The notes beneath the pieces were generated by a model that saw only the letters and a program-made list of their open reading frames with translations, was not told where the DNA came from and did not search any database. Below are positions 35,601-49,021 of a DNA stretch of 64,000 bases, in pieces; position 1 is the first letter of the stretch, and every line of letters begins with the position of its first letter. Location: NCBI GenBank assembly GCA_013397435.1, contig VZRG01000435.1:356950-420949 (forward strand), given 5' to 3'. The stretch comes from Erythrocercus mccallii. Lineage: Eukaryota; Chordata; Aves; Passeriformes; Dicruridae. Both the position numbers and the translations under genes were made by a program.

Positions 35601-38600
35601 GGCTTCCAAAAAAAGTTTCTTTGCTCTGGGGGTGTCTCAGTGATGTGGTCTGGCCAACTTCTTGGCAGCGTTTCTCAGGCCCGCAGTCTTAAGGGCTAAG
35701 ATAGCCACTTGCACACATTAATAGAGCACTAAGCCCTGTCACTTAAAGCTGAAGGTGTTCATAAAACTTAAACGCTATTTGTTGCAACTAAAGATTTTTG
35801 CAACAATACTAAGCGTGTTTCTTATGAAAAAAAGGAAAGCATTTTTGGTGGCCTATTTAATTTGCATAGATTTGCTCTTCAGTTTGTTTTTTTTCTGCTT
35901 AGACAGACTATAAAGGTCTATATTTGTATCATCAAATAGCATATAGCTTCATGTTGGTGGTCACAGTAATGATGGTCAAGGAGGTGTGTTTCTGAAGAGT
36001 ATTTTAGTCCTGCAGTGGTTATAGTGCTCTATGACACACAGACTTATATGTTCACCTGCTGTTCCTCCTGACAGAGTGTTCCCATAGCACAGCCAGTTTT
36101 TCCTTCCATTACAAAGTTCCTGCCTGCATGCCTGACTTCTATTACCATTATAATGTAAAACAACACAGGTGCGCTTAGAGAGTAGTGAAATATAATGGTT
36201 GTGAGAAGTCCTTATCCAGTACCCCAGGATTTAAACTGATTTCAGCTGTCACTATTTCTCCCCTCCAACAGTCAAACTGATTTTCTTCTTATTGGTATGG
36301 AGGAGAGATTGTCACTGTTCATTCAAAATGGATGAATTTCCAAATATGTTTCAGGCTTGTTTGTAATAGCTAAGAGGGAGCACCTGAAAAACCACTTGCC
36401 TAAATTATAATAGTGGTCACTTGGATGAAATATGTTTGTGAGTGTATATAAGTTTAATTATTTATTTGCCTGGATTATATTGTTTTGGGTTTTTTTATTT
36501 TAGTTATTTTATTTTTTTATTTTATTTCATGGAAGTTAATGAATAGGATTGCTTTTAGTGAGAACAAATATCTATAGGATTCCATGTGTCTTAGGATACA
36601 GTACTTGCTTCTCCACTGCCTTACAGCTTACATTGTTTTATGCTTACATAGGAGGGGGTATCAAATAGTATCAGTGCAAACCAGTACAGACAATGGTAGA
36701 AGAGTGGATGAAAGCAATACTCAAGACAAGGATGGCCCTAATTGTTTCTTGCAGTAGTATTGTGCTCATAAATAAATATAATAAATCTCTTTTGTCTACT
36801 AAACAAAGCAGAGGGGTTAATTTATTTCATGGGATGTAGACATGATGGATCGCACCTTGAGCCTTCTGATGTTGCAACAAGCTGGTGATTTATAGTTTGT
36901 CATCTATAATTAAGAGTTCCCAACAGATGTATTTATTACTCTTACATAGCACCATGACAGTAAAGCAACACCTGCACGCAGTAGTTGCGCAAGTATATGA
37001 CTGAGAGTCTCAGCACAAATGAGTTGAATCTCTAGCTCATAACTGACTTTTTTATTGCCTTCAAATGGAACTCATTTTCTTTGACTGTAGCATGTCAAGT
37101 TTGAATTAGTGTCCTTATCTTATGTGGTTCTAAAACTGATTGACATAGACTCACCGTTTACTTTATTTTCTATTAAATTGGGACAATGCTTTAGGGATTC
37201 AGGTCTCTAGAAGATCAGGTTTTCCTGACCATCTTATCTGTAGTCTGTATCTTCAGAGATGTGTATGATTTTCTTACTTCTTTTGACAGCCTTTCCAAAA
37301 GTACCTAGGTGAAATGGGCAAAGTTGATTTGTATTCATACACTACAGCTACAAAGCTGAGCTGAGTGTATAGATTTAAAAAACAGAATATGTTATTGGTT
37401 TCCTTTGTTTGATATTTTTTAAAATACATTAACTCCTGTGGGTTTTGTTTTTTGTTATTTTAAACAAATGATGATGTTTGATGGGAGGGAAGTTAATTTC
37501 CAGACTAGTATGATAGCATACTGTTGCTTTGATTTTAATTATGTATTCACAGATTCTTTCTACTATTCTTTGTTTCAGAGTAAATATTTAAAAACTCACT
37601 GTTTCAAAATCTTTGTTTGCCTTTGCATCCTGCATAAAATTAAATGCTTTCCATTAAAATGGATTGACATGTTTTTTATTATGTAAGTGTTTGTTGGCGG
37701 AGTCAGGTGTAAATATGAATTTAATACTAGGAAAAAATCTAATGTGATTTCTGGAAATACCAGATTTTCACTTTCTAGAAAGAATCAGTTATTAGTAGAT
37801 AAACAGATTTGTTTGACACCCACTCATGTTTATTCAGATTGGCTCTTGCTCTTGCAAACTGCCAGCTGGTTTTCTGCTGTTGAGAGAGCAGCAGGAACTC
37901 AATATTTAAGAACAGAATTAAATAATACTTACAATTTAAGGGAGACTTCCTACATTCTGACTCCCCTTTTACACTTTGCAAGATGTTATTGTCATAATGA
38001 ATATCTGAGACTTTGTGAAAGTTTTCTGTGGCCATCAATAACTAGTGTTACTGTGCAGCGCAGGAGAGATCAGCTCTTGCTGGAGAGATAAAAGTCAGTG
38101 CTGAGTAGAGGGGGGTGGATCTTGTTCCTCAGTATGCTGGCAGGACTCTTCAGATGCCTTTTATTATTTTTCTCTCTCACAACAGAAGCCTCCCTTCTCT
38201 CAATAGTATGTTACCCTAAACCACATCAAGCAAAATTCTCCAAATAATCACAAATAATTTTGATTAATTCAGTTCTGGCTTTGAAGACTTCTAGGATCTG
38301 ATTTCATATTGAGACCATATAAGCTTGGTTTTACCATGGTGTTTCTGAACCGAAAAACTCAAGGAGTAATTCAAGCACTTAAGACCCCTTGAGCATATTT
38401 ATTGCCCCTAGTCTGGCTTTCCAAGTTCCCAGGGAATCCCAAGGGCAAGCCCAGAGAGGGCCTCTATGCATCATGTAGAGACTCTTCAACAAGAGTTATC
38501 AACCAAAGAATTTACCTAGAAAATTAGCTCCTTTGAAGTAAGGCTGCAGCTTATTTTCTATTGCATTGACAACTGCAAAATGCTGGCAGTTTTTCTATTA

Positions 38601-39844
38601 TAAGTTCTAACCAATACTGATATTTTGAATGGTCTTTGGTAGGGCTTGAGAAAGGTGCAGGAGCGACAAAAACCAGAATGTCTGCAAGTGAGCTGAGCAA
38701 AGTCAGGGAGCAGAGAACATCAGTTTGTTATGAAAGGAATTGAATTCAGAGCTGCTTTTAGAGTCCCTGTAGAGCGCTTTTCTGCTGAGAAGTGCTTATT
38801 CAAGTTCAATTTGAAATATTTTGCAGGAAGCTGTTTCTAAAATAAACCCTTTTGATAGCTAACATAATTATATTAACATTGATATATAATAACAGTTTGT
38901 GTCTAAGATAATTGAAAGAGTGACTGTTAGAGTCAATATATGAAAAATGCCTTCCAATAGGATTTGGGAAAGAACCAACTGTCAGCATTTTGCAGTGATT
39001 AAAAGTGCATCTATACATTTGCCACCTCTTGAGGGCTGTTACAACTCAAAAGAGTACTGACTGTTACCACGAGGAGTGAAAAATTTCTCTTTATAAGAAG
39101 TCTGTTTTTTGCTTGATACTCTTGAGTAATTTTATATAATAATTATTCTCAATGGCTATGACAGCTGTACCTGCTGTATGCCCATGGCCTGTTTGTGTCC
39201 CTCCAATCATGGTGCTGTTTTGAACCTCCTGCAAGTTGTTTGGCCTTCCCTTTCCAATAGTTATTACTGGACTGAAAAACTTAAAAATTGTGAGGCTCAT
39301 GTTACAGCTAACTGCAGAGAAAAAAGTGGCTAGTGACAGTTTCTTCAAGAGACAAGTGTATAAAGGGAAGGAATGTTCCTGATTTTTTAGCCCTCCTATA
39401 ATCAGAATGCCACTTGGGGATTGATCTGTTGGATCAGGATCTGTCCCGTTTCTTCCTAGGGCTGTTTAATGAGGGGATAGATATTGGTCATTTTTGGAGG
39501 AAGAATCTGTGTTAAGGAAATAGTGTAAATCTTGAAGCAACTAGAAATTGGCCCAACTCGGCTGAGAATGCAAGAGATGGCTACGATTGGGTGGTGCTGC
39601 TCTGCAGGGCAGGATCTCTCCTCCAGGAGCTTCCCTGGTACATCACAGACCTTCAGCAGAAGCTGGAGTTTGGGCAAGGGAGGAGGATGCAGTGACCTGC
39701 CTGTAAGAGGAGGGCAGCAATCTGTGTAGAACCAGGAAAAATTAAAAATAGAATAGTATTTCTGTGTAGAGTCCTGGCTAGAGCTGGTGTTTTAGGTGGA
39801 AAACTGGCTTTTATGGCTACAAGACCCTTTTTAAAGATGAAGGA
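29606..39844. other. Unique AT-rich stretch
   Basis: About 10 kb without a recognised gene or mobile element. T/A-rich patch at 36488-36530. Scattered open frames (longest 37687-38091 plus, 134 codons) show no domain and no credible splice borders. A small inverted repeat GGGG-TATTTG-CCCC lies at about 35393-35406. Confidence 0.4.
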
Positions 39845-40330
39845 TTGCTGTGGAGAGAAGGATCTACCTGACCAAATGGGGCAACAGCACCTTTGCCAAC
39901 AGGTTGGCCAACATGATGAGAGGGAAGGGGACAACATGGGAAGTAAGGACACCATACATGAGGATGAAAAATGGCAGTTACAAGAGACAGCTCAGAAACA
40001 ATAAAACAGGGCAAAAGACACTGTATAAAATGTATGTATATGAATGCATGGGGCCTGGAAAACAAATGGGAGGAACAACTACTCTGGTTGTGGTTGCAAA
40101 ACCTACAGTCAAGCTGCATCACTTGCAAAAAAGGGGATTGATTAATGCCCTTGACTTGTCACTTGTTAGGCCATATCTGGGCTACTGCATGCAGCTTTGG
40201 ACAAGCCCCCTTCTTAGTCCAAGAAAGACATTCAGCAGAGTCCCCCATGGTGGTCAGGGTGGGAACCCTTGCCCTGTAGGCAGAGGTTGAGGGACCAGGA
40301 CTTGGAGCTGGGACATACTTGGGGGTTCTT
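39845..40330 (+). mobile_element. Old CR1 fragment with internal deletion, plus orientation
   Basis: The first part (39845-40075) matches the end of CR1 ORF1 and start of ORF2: TTTGCCAACAGGTTGGCCAA, then a Met-Tyr ... Met-Gly-Pro-Gly-Lys-Gln stretch near 40030-40070 equivalent to the family's MYTNA...NKQEEL start. It then jumps directly to the end of the reverse transcriptase: LVRPYLGYCMQLW at about 40165-40205, followed by the degraded RLRELGL region. The endonuclease and most of the polymerase are missing. A 146-codon frame (39850-40290) bridges the junction by chance. The copy is older and more diverged than the 24-29 kb CR1. Confidence 0.65.
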
Positions 40331-43300
40331 AGCAGCATCCCTGCATGGTTGTGGAGAGATCAGTGGGGAAAATGAACAGCTATGCACGGGCAGGATCTGA
40401 AAGCCACCTTGCAGAAGCTGAAATTAAGACTCCAGACTGCATGTGAGGAACAAAGATTTCCCCACGAGGACAGCCCAGCAGGGAAGCAGGCTGGACTCGC
40501 TTTGTGCATTCTACTTAGTAGAAATAAGAGTAGCTGCAATTTATCGCAGTTCTGCCTTGGTAGTCTAAGGAGAGACAGGAGTAATTGACATGTACCTAGG
40601 TGATCTTATCTTTGTGGGTGGATCAAATGTGCCATGTGATCTCATGCACTTCAGGGAATAATGTCACCAACTCCTCTATGCTTGTTGTTACTTTCTTAGT
40701 CATATGTGAAATCATCAGGGAATGTACTGGTGGTCTTTCTGAGGCTGTGTCTTCTGTTCACAAACTCATTGGATATGCTGGCCTCTTTTAATACCTTAGA
40801 AGTGTTCCAGTTTTCTGTTTTAGAAGGAGGATTATAGGAGGACTATGCTTGTAGAAGTCTTGGGAAGCTACTTCAGCATACAGCTCTCTGCACTTATAAT
40901 TTGGTTACTAATCTGGTCCTTCACATTTTTTAACCATAAGATTTGAGAAAAATTTATTGCTATGCTCTACAAATATCTGAATCTGCAGATGCGGGGATTT
41001 CACCATTCTAAATATAATATTTTGATTTTTCAGTAAGTGAAACCTATATTCCTTGTTCTGGGAACAGTGCCTTGATCACACACTTCACACACTTAGCATG
41101 TCATAAATTATTTAGACAATTCCATTTTAATATTAGAGATGTGACAATTCTGTCCAAAATAAAACTTCAGTACAGACAGATTCTGCCAGTCTGGCTTTAG
41201 CCCTCTGCCTAAAGCTCTAATTTAAGAGCTTGTCATGTTTCAGCTCAATTTGTAGAAGCTATGTAGGGCATTCAAAGTAAGAGATTATAGGATGGGCATA
41301 GCAGACTCCTTCAATCTTATCCAGTCCTCCCACGGTACTTTTTGCTCTTCTCAAGTATAAATTCAAATTCATTTCAGAGGAATAGATATTTCAGAAAGAT
41401 CTTATACCTACCTTATACATTACAAATAAAATTTACTTCTGTTCTGTACATACTGATCAATTCACCTTGGTTTTTTGGGTTACACCAGCCAGTGAGCCAG
41501 GGCACGTAACAAAGGTTCACCTGTTTCCTCACAGGAAAGTTAGTGTAACAGAATGCTGATTCAGTTATCTCCAAAAAATACGTAATTTCAGTGGTGAATA
41601 ATTTGCTATATATTCAAATCTATTTCTCTACAGTACAGCATCAGCTTTTGCAGACTTGTTTCTGGACATCCTCACTAGTTTGATTTGGCCTTGGAATGTG
41701 TTCTTGTTCTTAATGTTTTCTTGAAGTGATTGAGTTGCTAATTGCTTGTTTGACAATAGAGTTAGATATTTGATACTAGGGAAAAATCTGAAGCAGACTT
41801 ATGGGATATGGCCCTCTTTTCTTACACCATATCTTTTTTCTGTTTTGTCAAGAGAATTTTTCTGCATTTTCCCACTCCTTGTGACTGTAAATCGTGTCTT
41901 AGATGTGGTAACTGTTCCTGTACTCAATCTAGAGCAATGTATAGAGGTGAGTATTGTTTCCAAAGGGATTCACAGGGAAGTTCACATATCATTTCTTTTA
42001 TAAAAATATTTTGGGTTTTAGACTGGATTTCTATTTTTAGTCTTGGTATGAAATCTGTGCACTCTTGCATAGGCAGTTATATATATGCTGTGCTTAGTCT
42101 GGGGAAAAGAACCCCAGATTCAGATTATAATACTCTGGATTTTACTATACTGGAACATGGGGTCAAATGCAGTAAGGTCATGGATTTACCATTGATTTAG
42201 TCTCTTCATTAAGCTGCAACACATGGCTAAAAATTCAAAACTGGAGCTTACATGAGACTGAAGAGCTGAAGCTCCAAACAAGGCAGGTGAAATGCTGAAG
42301 ATCTGTTCTGGGCCTCTTTCTTCTGCTCAGTGTAGACTACTCTGAAGATGAAAGAATTTAGTCAAATATTCAATAATTTTAACTTTAATATTTCAGACTT
42401 GTATCTGATAAGTGTAACATAAAGGCTTTGAAGGATGAAAGACCTGATGATATAATGAGACTGTTAAAAAGTCAATGAAAAGTGAACCCAACCTTTGTGT
42501 AATCAAAATGCTTTACAGACTTAATCCCCAAGGATTTGGAGCTCTATGAGCAAATTTTGGCTTCATGGTTTAAATGTGAACACTATTCAGATTTGAATGT
42601 GCAAAGAGTCATGCATAATAGATATTTTTCCCCTTAGCTAAAGCCTGATGAGCCTGTAGTTTAAATGTTTGACTCAATATCTGAAATCAGTATTTTGCAG
42701 GAGTTTGCTATCACACTCTGATTGCTCAGCTACCTTGATGTTTTAATTAGTTGGCTGAAGATATTTTTGGTCTGAACATAAACATGAATATGTACCTTGC
42801 TGAATTTGGCAGCCATGTGAGTTTCTTCACTTTCTTAGGGCTGGTGGCAGGTTAAGCATATCCTTGAACAACTTCTGTAATTATGGCATAATGTGGAGCA
42901 ACTTTTGGTCCTTGATCAACTATTTTTTTTTACCTGCACAGTTGGACAGAGCAAAGATGACCTTAAATTTCTAAGCTGATAGCAGTTTGCCCAATAAAGA
43001 AGGTGAGAGAAATCTAAGTCTCTCATACTGGAGCTTATAAAGACCCCTAGATAACCAGGTTTGGATAGTAAAATGCAGTATTTATGTGAAAGCAGCCTGA
43101 TGCCTTTGGTGTAGGCTACCTAACATTCTCCTTTCCACATTTGCAGATATTGCTCAGAGAGCTTGAGCACTTCCCTGACTTCAACTGTTCCCAAAACACT
43201 GTCCTGACAAAGTAAATCTAGTGCCATATTTTGAATTATTTGGAATGTTTATGTATGAGTAAGAACAACTGGGTTAGTTGTACTGATTTATGACTAAGTC

Positions 43301-46300
43301 ATTCAGCTACTGATTCAGTATGTTATTGGCAAGTAACACACTGCATTGCACAATTATATGCCTGCTAATCAGCTCTGTTCACCACTGACTGATTTGGTTT
43401 TTCTTTTCAATGGAAAAGAAATCCTTAGCTAGAAAAGACTGAAAACATATTTCTGTTGCTGCCTCTCAGTTTCTAACTCTGACATAACACCTGCTGTTGG
43501 CCTGGTTCTTGCCATGCAGCAACATGCCAGGGCAGTGCAGTTGGTGTTGGAAGTTTTGTTGGGCAGACAAAATTTAGAGTACTTTAGAAACTCCACAATT
43601 TCCTTCTGAGAAACAGGTCATTTTTCTGATCAGCTGTGTACTGCTGGGGCACTTGGTCCTCCTGGCCCTCATATAGAAAAGCATGATGGTTTTGGATATG
43701 CAATGAGACAGAGCATGAGCTGTAGTGCCTGCAGGTTGTCTGTGTCTGGGTGGGTACTTCAGGGACACTCCCTCTGCAGCTGGGCTGTGCAGCAGATTTG
43801 TTTCTGATCTGTACTGTTGGATAACAAATTCATGCAAAAGGCAGAGTGGATATGCTGTATTAAACTAGCATTGTTCTATATTTGTCTGGCTGCTCCCATG
43901 GGATTTCACTTGTACTTGGTTTTGAAGCAGGAACCTGAAGAGGCAGCCTCCCACATGAGTGCCTGCAATCAACACTGAGGGTTCAGGGAACAGTGAGCTT
44001 GTAATAGTTTTTCTTGTCACTTAAGAGGGATAAGAAACTGAAGATAACTGATCTCTTTTCTTTCTTTTTTTTTTTTTTTAAGCTGTCCCTTTCTTCTTCA
44101 TTTCTTGCAGTATTTTTTTGATTCTATAAAAATAGTTCCAAGTTATTCACTATTGAGTTCAAAGGCCCTCTTGGAGAAACTATGAGATACCACACTTCTG
44201 CTGGCTCTTAGACCAGTGCTTTTATGAAAGTTCTCTGAATGCTAAAAAAAGCTTTATTTGGAGGGAGAGACTTGCCCTCAGTCAGCGTGTTTGACTTTCC
44301 CAAAGGCTATTAAGCTTCTAGGATCTCACTGAGAGACCAGAGGACAAATCATGATACATTACTGCAGGAATTCTGCTTTTCTTTGGAATATGGGAAGGCT
44401 GCTGCATCTAAGAAGTACTAAGATCTTTTAAATAAAAAAATTTATTAGAGTGAGCTACTAAGTCTGTCCTTATTTGAGTCTCAGTGTTTCTGTACTGAGT
44501 TGTAGCTGTAGTAATTACCCTTGTATGTTTCAAATTACCACAAAATGGTTATATAATAAGGAATTTTAAATGAATATTATTCCAGTAACCTTTTCTTTTA
44601 AGGGAGCACGATGTCTTAGGAAACTATAGTGTTTTGGACTAGAGGCTTTTTATTTTTCAATGAAGGTTTTATAAAACACAAGTATGTGTTTTAAAGTACA
44701 AGGTTGGCTTTTAATTTCCTGTTTTAGAAACTTAAGATGGATATTTGAAAGCTGTACTTCTAGGAATGGAGAAAAGAGGATTTTTTCTTATGATAAACAT
44801 ATTAAAATTGTGGGGTTGTCATATCTTGAAAATATATGTGTGTATGGAATGGTTGCAAACCTTAAGTTCAGTTCAAGGTATATGTTCTAACTAAAGTGCT
44901 GTTGAATTAGTAACTGTTGTGTATGCAATAAAAGATCAGAGGTTTTTATTGTTTTGTGCAAATATTTAATTCTGAATTTGTTCTACTCCAGCTGTAATGC
45001 AGCTATGAGGAGCTGAGCAGCAATTACTGCAGTTGTCACAAAATTAATCATTAATGTAGGACAGGCAAAGTGAAAATTACACTTTCAGCACTTTCTCTCT
45101 GGCCTGACAGATACCTTTCAATTTCTGCTGCTGTTGGTTAAATATGTTCCCCTTTGCAACGATGGATTTTCCCTGGGCTTCAAACAACAGGCATGAGCTA
45201 TGAGTCTCTGCTTACTGGAGAAGGATGCAGAGCTTGCAAAGAATTCAGCTTGGCTTTTTGAGCTGGCTTCTGAAGTTCTTTCTTTTGCCTGGCAGAGAGG
45301 TAAAAAGGATGAGTGCATTTTTTTTCCTCATGAAAATAAAACAGATTTAGTGATTATTTGTAATAACAACTATCTAGGACAGTTGGTTTTGACCTTACTG
45401 ATTTATGGAAGGAGGAAGAATTAAATTCTCCAGCAGAGCATTTCAAATATATTGAAACCATTTGTTTTTTATACCCATAGTTTTGCATTGCAACATTTTT
45501 GAGTCACTATTTCTAATTGAAGCCAAGTGCTGATTTCAGAATGAAAAAAAATTTACATTAGAGATTATTTGTTGGGAGAAATGACTAAAAATCTTTGCAT
45601 GTTGAAATGACCGAAAGTCTTTGCATGAATCTGAAAATTATGTCAAAAGGTTTTGGTTACAATTTTTTGGGAAAAAAGAAGCTGGGAAAGAGAAGTGTCC
45701 AGAGCAAAATTTCTCCTAATCCTATTTGAAAGTCCCTAACCCCTTCTAGAAAAGGAAGAAATCTGATGTCTTACTGTGCTGGGTGTTCTAGGGTCTGCCT
45801 GACAAGTGGCAGGAAGTCTTTTGATGATTAGTGAGTTGCTTTTGAAGTGGGAAAATCTGGATGACTAATAGCTGAGACCATTTTCAGTGATGTCTAACAG
45901 GAATAAATATTTGATAACTGGGTGATGTGTCATATTTATGTTTCTTGGTTTTGAGTGAGGATGGCATTCCATCCACCAAGTAATCATTTTAATTCATGTT
46001 CTTTAAGAATTGCTTGTTGAAAAATCTTTGTGGTTTTGCTTTTAATCTATTCTGCCAGAAACAGCCTGGAAGAAGCAGCATTGCTTTCAATGACTGCTCC
46101 TTTCCTTTTTGCCTGGTGTTGAAAGTGGGAAGAGAGCTGGCTTAGGTGTGCTGCTTTCTAAATGAAGAGTTTATGGAATTCACGAGAGCTAGGAGAAGAG
46201 ATACATATTGAAAAGCAGAACAGAAAATAAAGGACAATGATAACTGTGGAACTATAGTCTGCTAGTCCTACTTAATTTACCTAATCTTAAACCCATTAGT

Positions 46301-48270
46301 TATTGTATGTATGATACTTTGTACTTTTTAATGATATTGCAGGAAGTTAGTGGTAATCTCTCACACTATAAAAGGAATTGATGAAAAAACTGCCAGGCTT
46401 GGCTCTTTCTGAAGAGCAGTCCTGGCTGTGCTCTCTCCCAGCCTCTTTTGCATCAGCTTCCTGGCAGAGCTTGGGAAACTGAAGAGTCGCTGGCTGAAGG
46501 GAAGCTCTAGTTAGCAACAAACAAAACATCAGTGTGTTATGATTTTCATACTAAATCCAAAGCAGAGCACTATACCAGTGACTAAGAAGAAAATTAGGTC
46601 TATTCCAGCCAAAGCCAGGAAAACAATGTTGGTTGACTAAACAGTTCCTTGCTTCACATTGGTGTTTGGGCAGAGATTTCTGAGAGATTTGAGACATAAG
46701 GATAACAAAGACTAGAACAAATGGAACCTGAAACTGCTTTATGTAAGTATGCTGAAGTAGAAACCACCTTGCCTGTACTGATATATTTACCCATTCTTCA
46801 CACACTTGATGTGTCACTTGGAAACAAAAAGAAATCCTTCAGGTCATTCCTCTGAATCTCAGCTGCTTAGCCTGCAGAAGCTGTGCTGCATCAATGATCC
46901 TGGGGGAGGTGTATGTGTGTAGGTAAAAGAATTTGAAAATTCCAACGAACTAATTTGGTGTTAATTATAAACAGTTTACAGACTTGTGAGTCCTCCCTTG
47001 ACAACACTTGCTGACATTGCACCTAGGTCATGTTGTACCTGTTTCACAAAGGAGAACGTTCTGCTTGTGTCTCATCTGAACTTTCCATTTTGCTAATATA
47101 AGATCTAAAAGCAGACTAACTTAATTGTGCCATTTAAATCTGACCCTTTATAAACCATTTTTATAGTAATTTATTTTCTGTTCAAACAATATACTTATAC
47201 TTTTGTGGTCCAGCACATTTCTAAGTTTTCATTCAATTTCTCAACTGACTATGTGAAGGTGAATCTTGGTAGAATGTGTACCATCAGTAAATCCTTTTAC
47301 AAATGCTTTTGTAAGATCTGCAGATGCACATCTAGTTTGCCTCTCTCTCTCCCCTAAATTTTGAGAAGTGTGGGAATCAACTTCTTACCTGCCTGGAAGA
47401 TGTTATCTGTAAGCTGGATGAGAAGTTTGGGCTGATTTTAACCAGTCATTCTTTAAGATTGTTGACTCATCATTTATAGGATCAAGCTATTATTCCTCTC
47501 AATTTGTAATATGAATGGGTGGAGGGAAGACGAAGCCTTTTAAGTCATTAATTATTTTAAAGAGTCCATAAGAATTTATAGCTAGCTTGCTTGAGGTTAG
47601 TGACTCAAGGTTTTTGGCATTCAGTCCATTCAGTTCTGCATTTTTCTACATATAGAGGATAAACGTAAAGTAATTTTACATTCCTTGAAATCATAATGCT
47701 CTTAGAAAAAAGTGGTTTTGTTTTGGTGTTTTCTTTTAAACTGAACTGTACATTTTTGTCATAACATTATTTTTCCTGTTGGGAGGAATAATTAATATAT
47801 GAGCCTCTATCCTTTTTTCATTCTAAAATAAGAAGTACTAAATAATTTTATATGCAAAGATCTGCTTTTTTATTCAGCACAGCAGCATGCTGGTCTGCAA
47901 GTAGATCTGATTTAAATGGTGTTGTTTCTGAATACTGTTAAAAGAGTTAGAACAAATTTAGAAGGTCATGTTTGATTTTGATGAGGCTACAGCTGCAGAA
48001 ACTGTTTGAAACGTGTACAAGTTGCAGAACAGTCTTATTACAAATGGGCAATTATGCAGATGTGAGTGTGGTGTTCCATATGTGGAGATGTCTTCCTTCA
48101 GCAGAGAAATTACACATTTTAGTGGTATACCACCTTACATCAAGGTGGTGTAAAGAACATTTCACCTATTTTGTCTTTCAAAAATTGACCATTCTTGCAT
48201 TTATTTCAAAATTTTATTTGATGGGTTTGTACATAAAATTGCAGAACAAAGATTCTTTATTTTGGTTATC
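40331..48270. other. Unique AT-rich stretch
   Basis: No recognised gene or mobile element. Poly-T tract at 44065-44082. A 23-bp imperfect direct repeat (45578-45600 and 45604-45626) lies in tandem with 26-base spacing. Confidence 0.4.
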
Positions 48271-49021
48271 TGTTATAGTCCTGGTTTAGGGCAAATTTTG
48301 GGAGAAAACCTCCAAAAGGGGTCCCTGTAGAAAGCAGATTCAAGCAGCCCTCCCCCTACTGCTTTGGGAAAAGATTTCCTTTGAGAAAAGTGGGAAAAAA
48401 CAATTTATTTAACAAGCAAAGTATTCACAAGCATAAAAAATGAATACTATTAAACAATAAAACCTCTCGCTGCTCTGAAGAGATGGCAAATTCATCAAGT
48501 CCTTGTCACGAGGTGTAGCTCAGCTCGCTCAGTCTCTTATCAATCCCTCCTGTGCTGGAAAATGCCAAGTCCTGGTGGGACACAGGTGTGACCTCCCAGT
48601 GCTTTTCTGGGTTTTCAATCCAGAGTAGGTTTGAACAGGTCCAAGAAAAAGAAAAACTGCAGTTCAGGGAACTTCTCTGCCTCAGCTAACTAAAAAAAAA
48701 CCCTAAAAGCAAAGGAGAGCTCTCCCTCGCCATCTGTCCATGCTGCAGACAACACAGTTTGTGAGAGAGAAAAATGCAGGAGAGCAAGTGCAGCTTCTGA
48801 GAGCAAACTCTGTGTTTGTCTCCCTCTTCACTTTAGAAACCAGTCTTAGAGGTGCAGAACTTAATATTCAACATAAACAGACAACTGGGGATACAAGCAT
48901 CATGAAGTCACCCCAGGACATTCTACCCCTTATCTCCAGATCATCAGCTTATCATCACCCCAGGGACAGTCTTTCACAAGTAGCTCACGAAAATGAGGGT
49001 TGGAAGTCATTAGAAATAACA
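48271..49021 (-). mobile_element. LTR (probably solo), ERVL-like, minus orientation
   Basis: A 751-bp block starts TGTTATAGTCC and ends GAAATAACA, so its ends form an inverted repeat TGTTAT/ATAACA. On the minus strand it runs U3 to U5 with a TATA-like TTGATAAGAG (about 48536-48545) and AATAAA (minus of TTTATT at 48404-48409), then U5 ending ...CTATAACA. It is surrounded by AT-rich DNA and has no attached viral interior. The expected 5-bp target repeat is not clear (TTATC left, TCTTT right). The only exact short repeat is ATCT, which overlaps the ends. Confidence 0.7.

Noticed and set aside
37687..38091. 134-codon plus-strand frame
   Set aside because: No domain, no splice borders or promoter, ordinary AT-rich composition.
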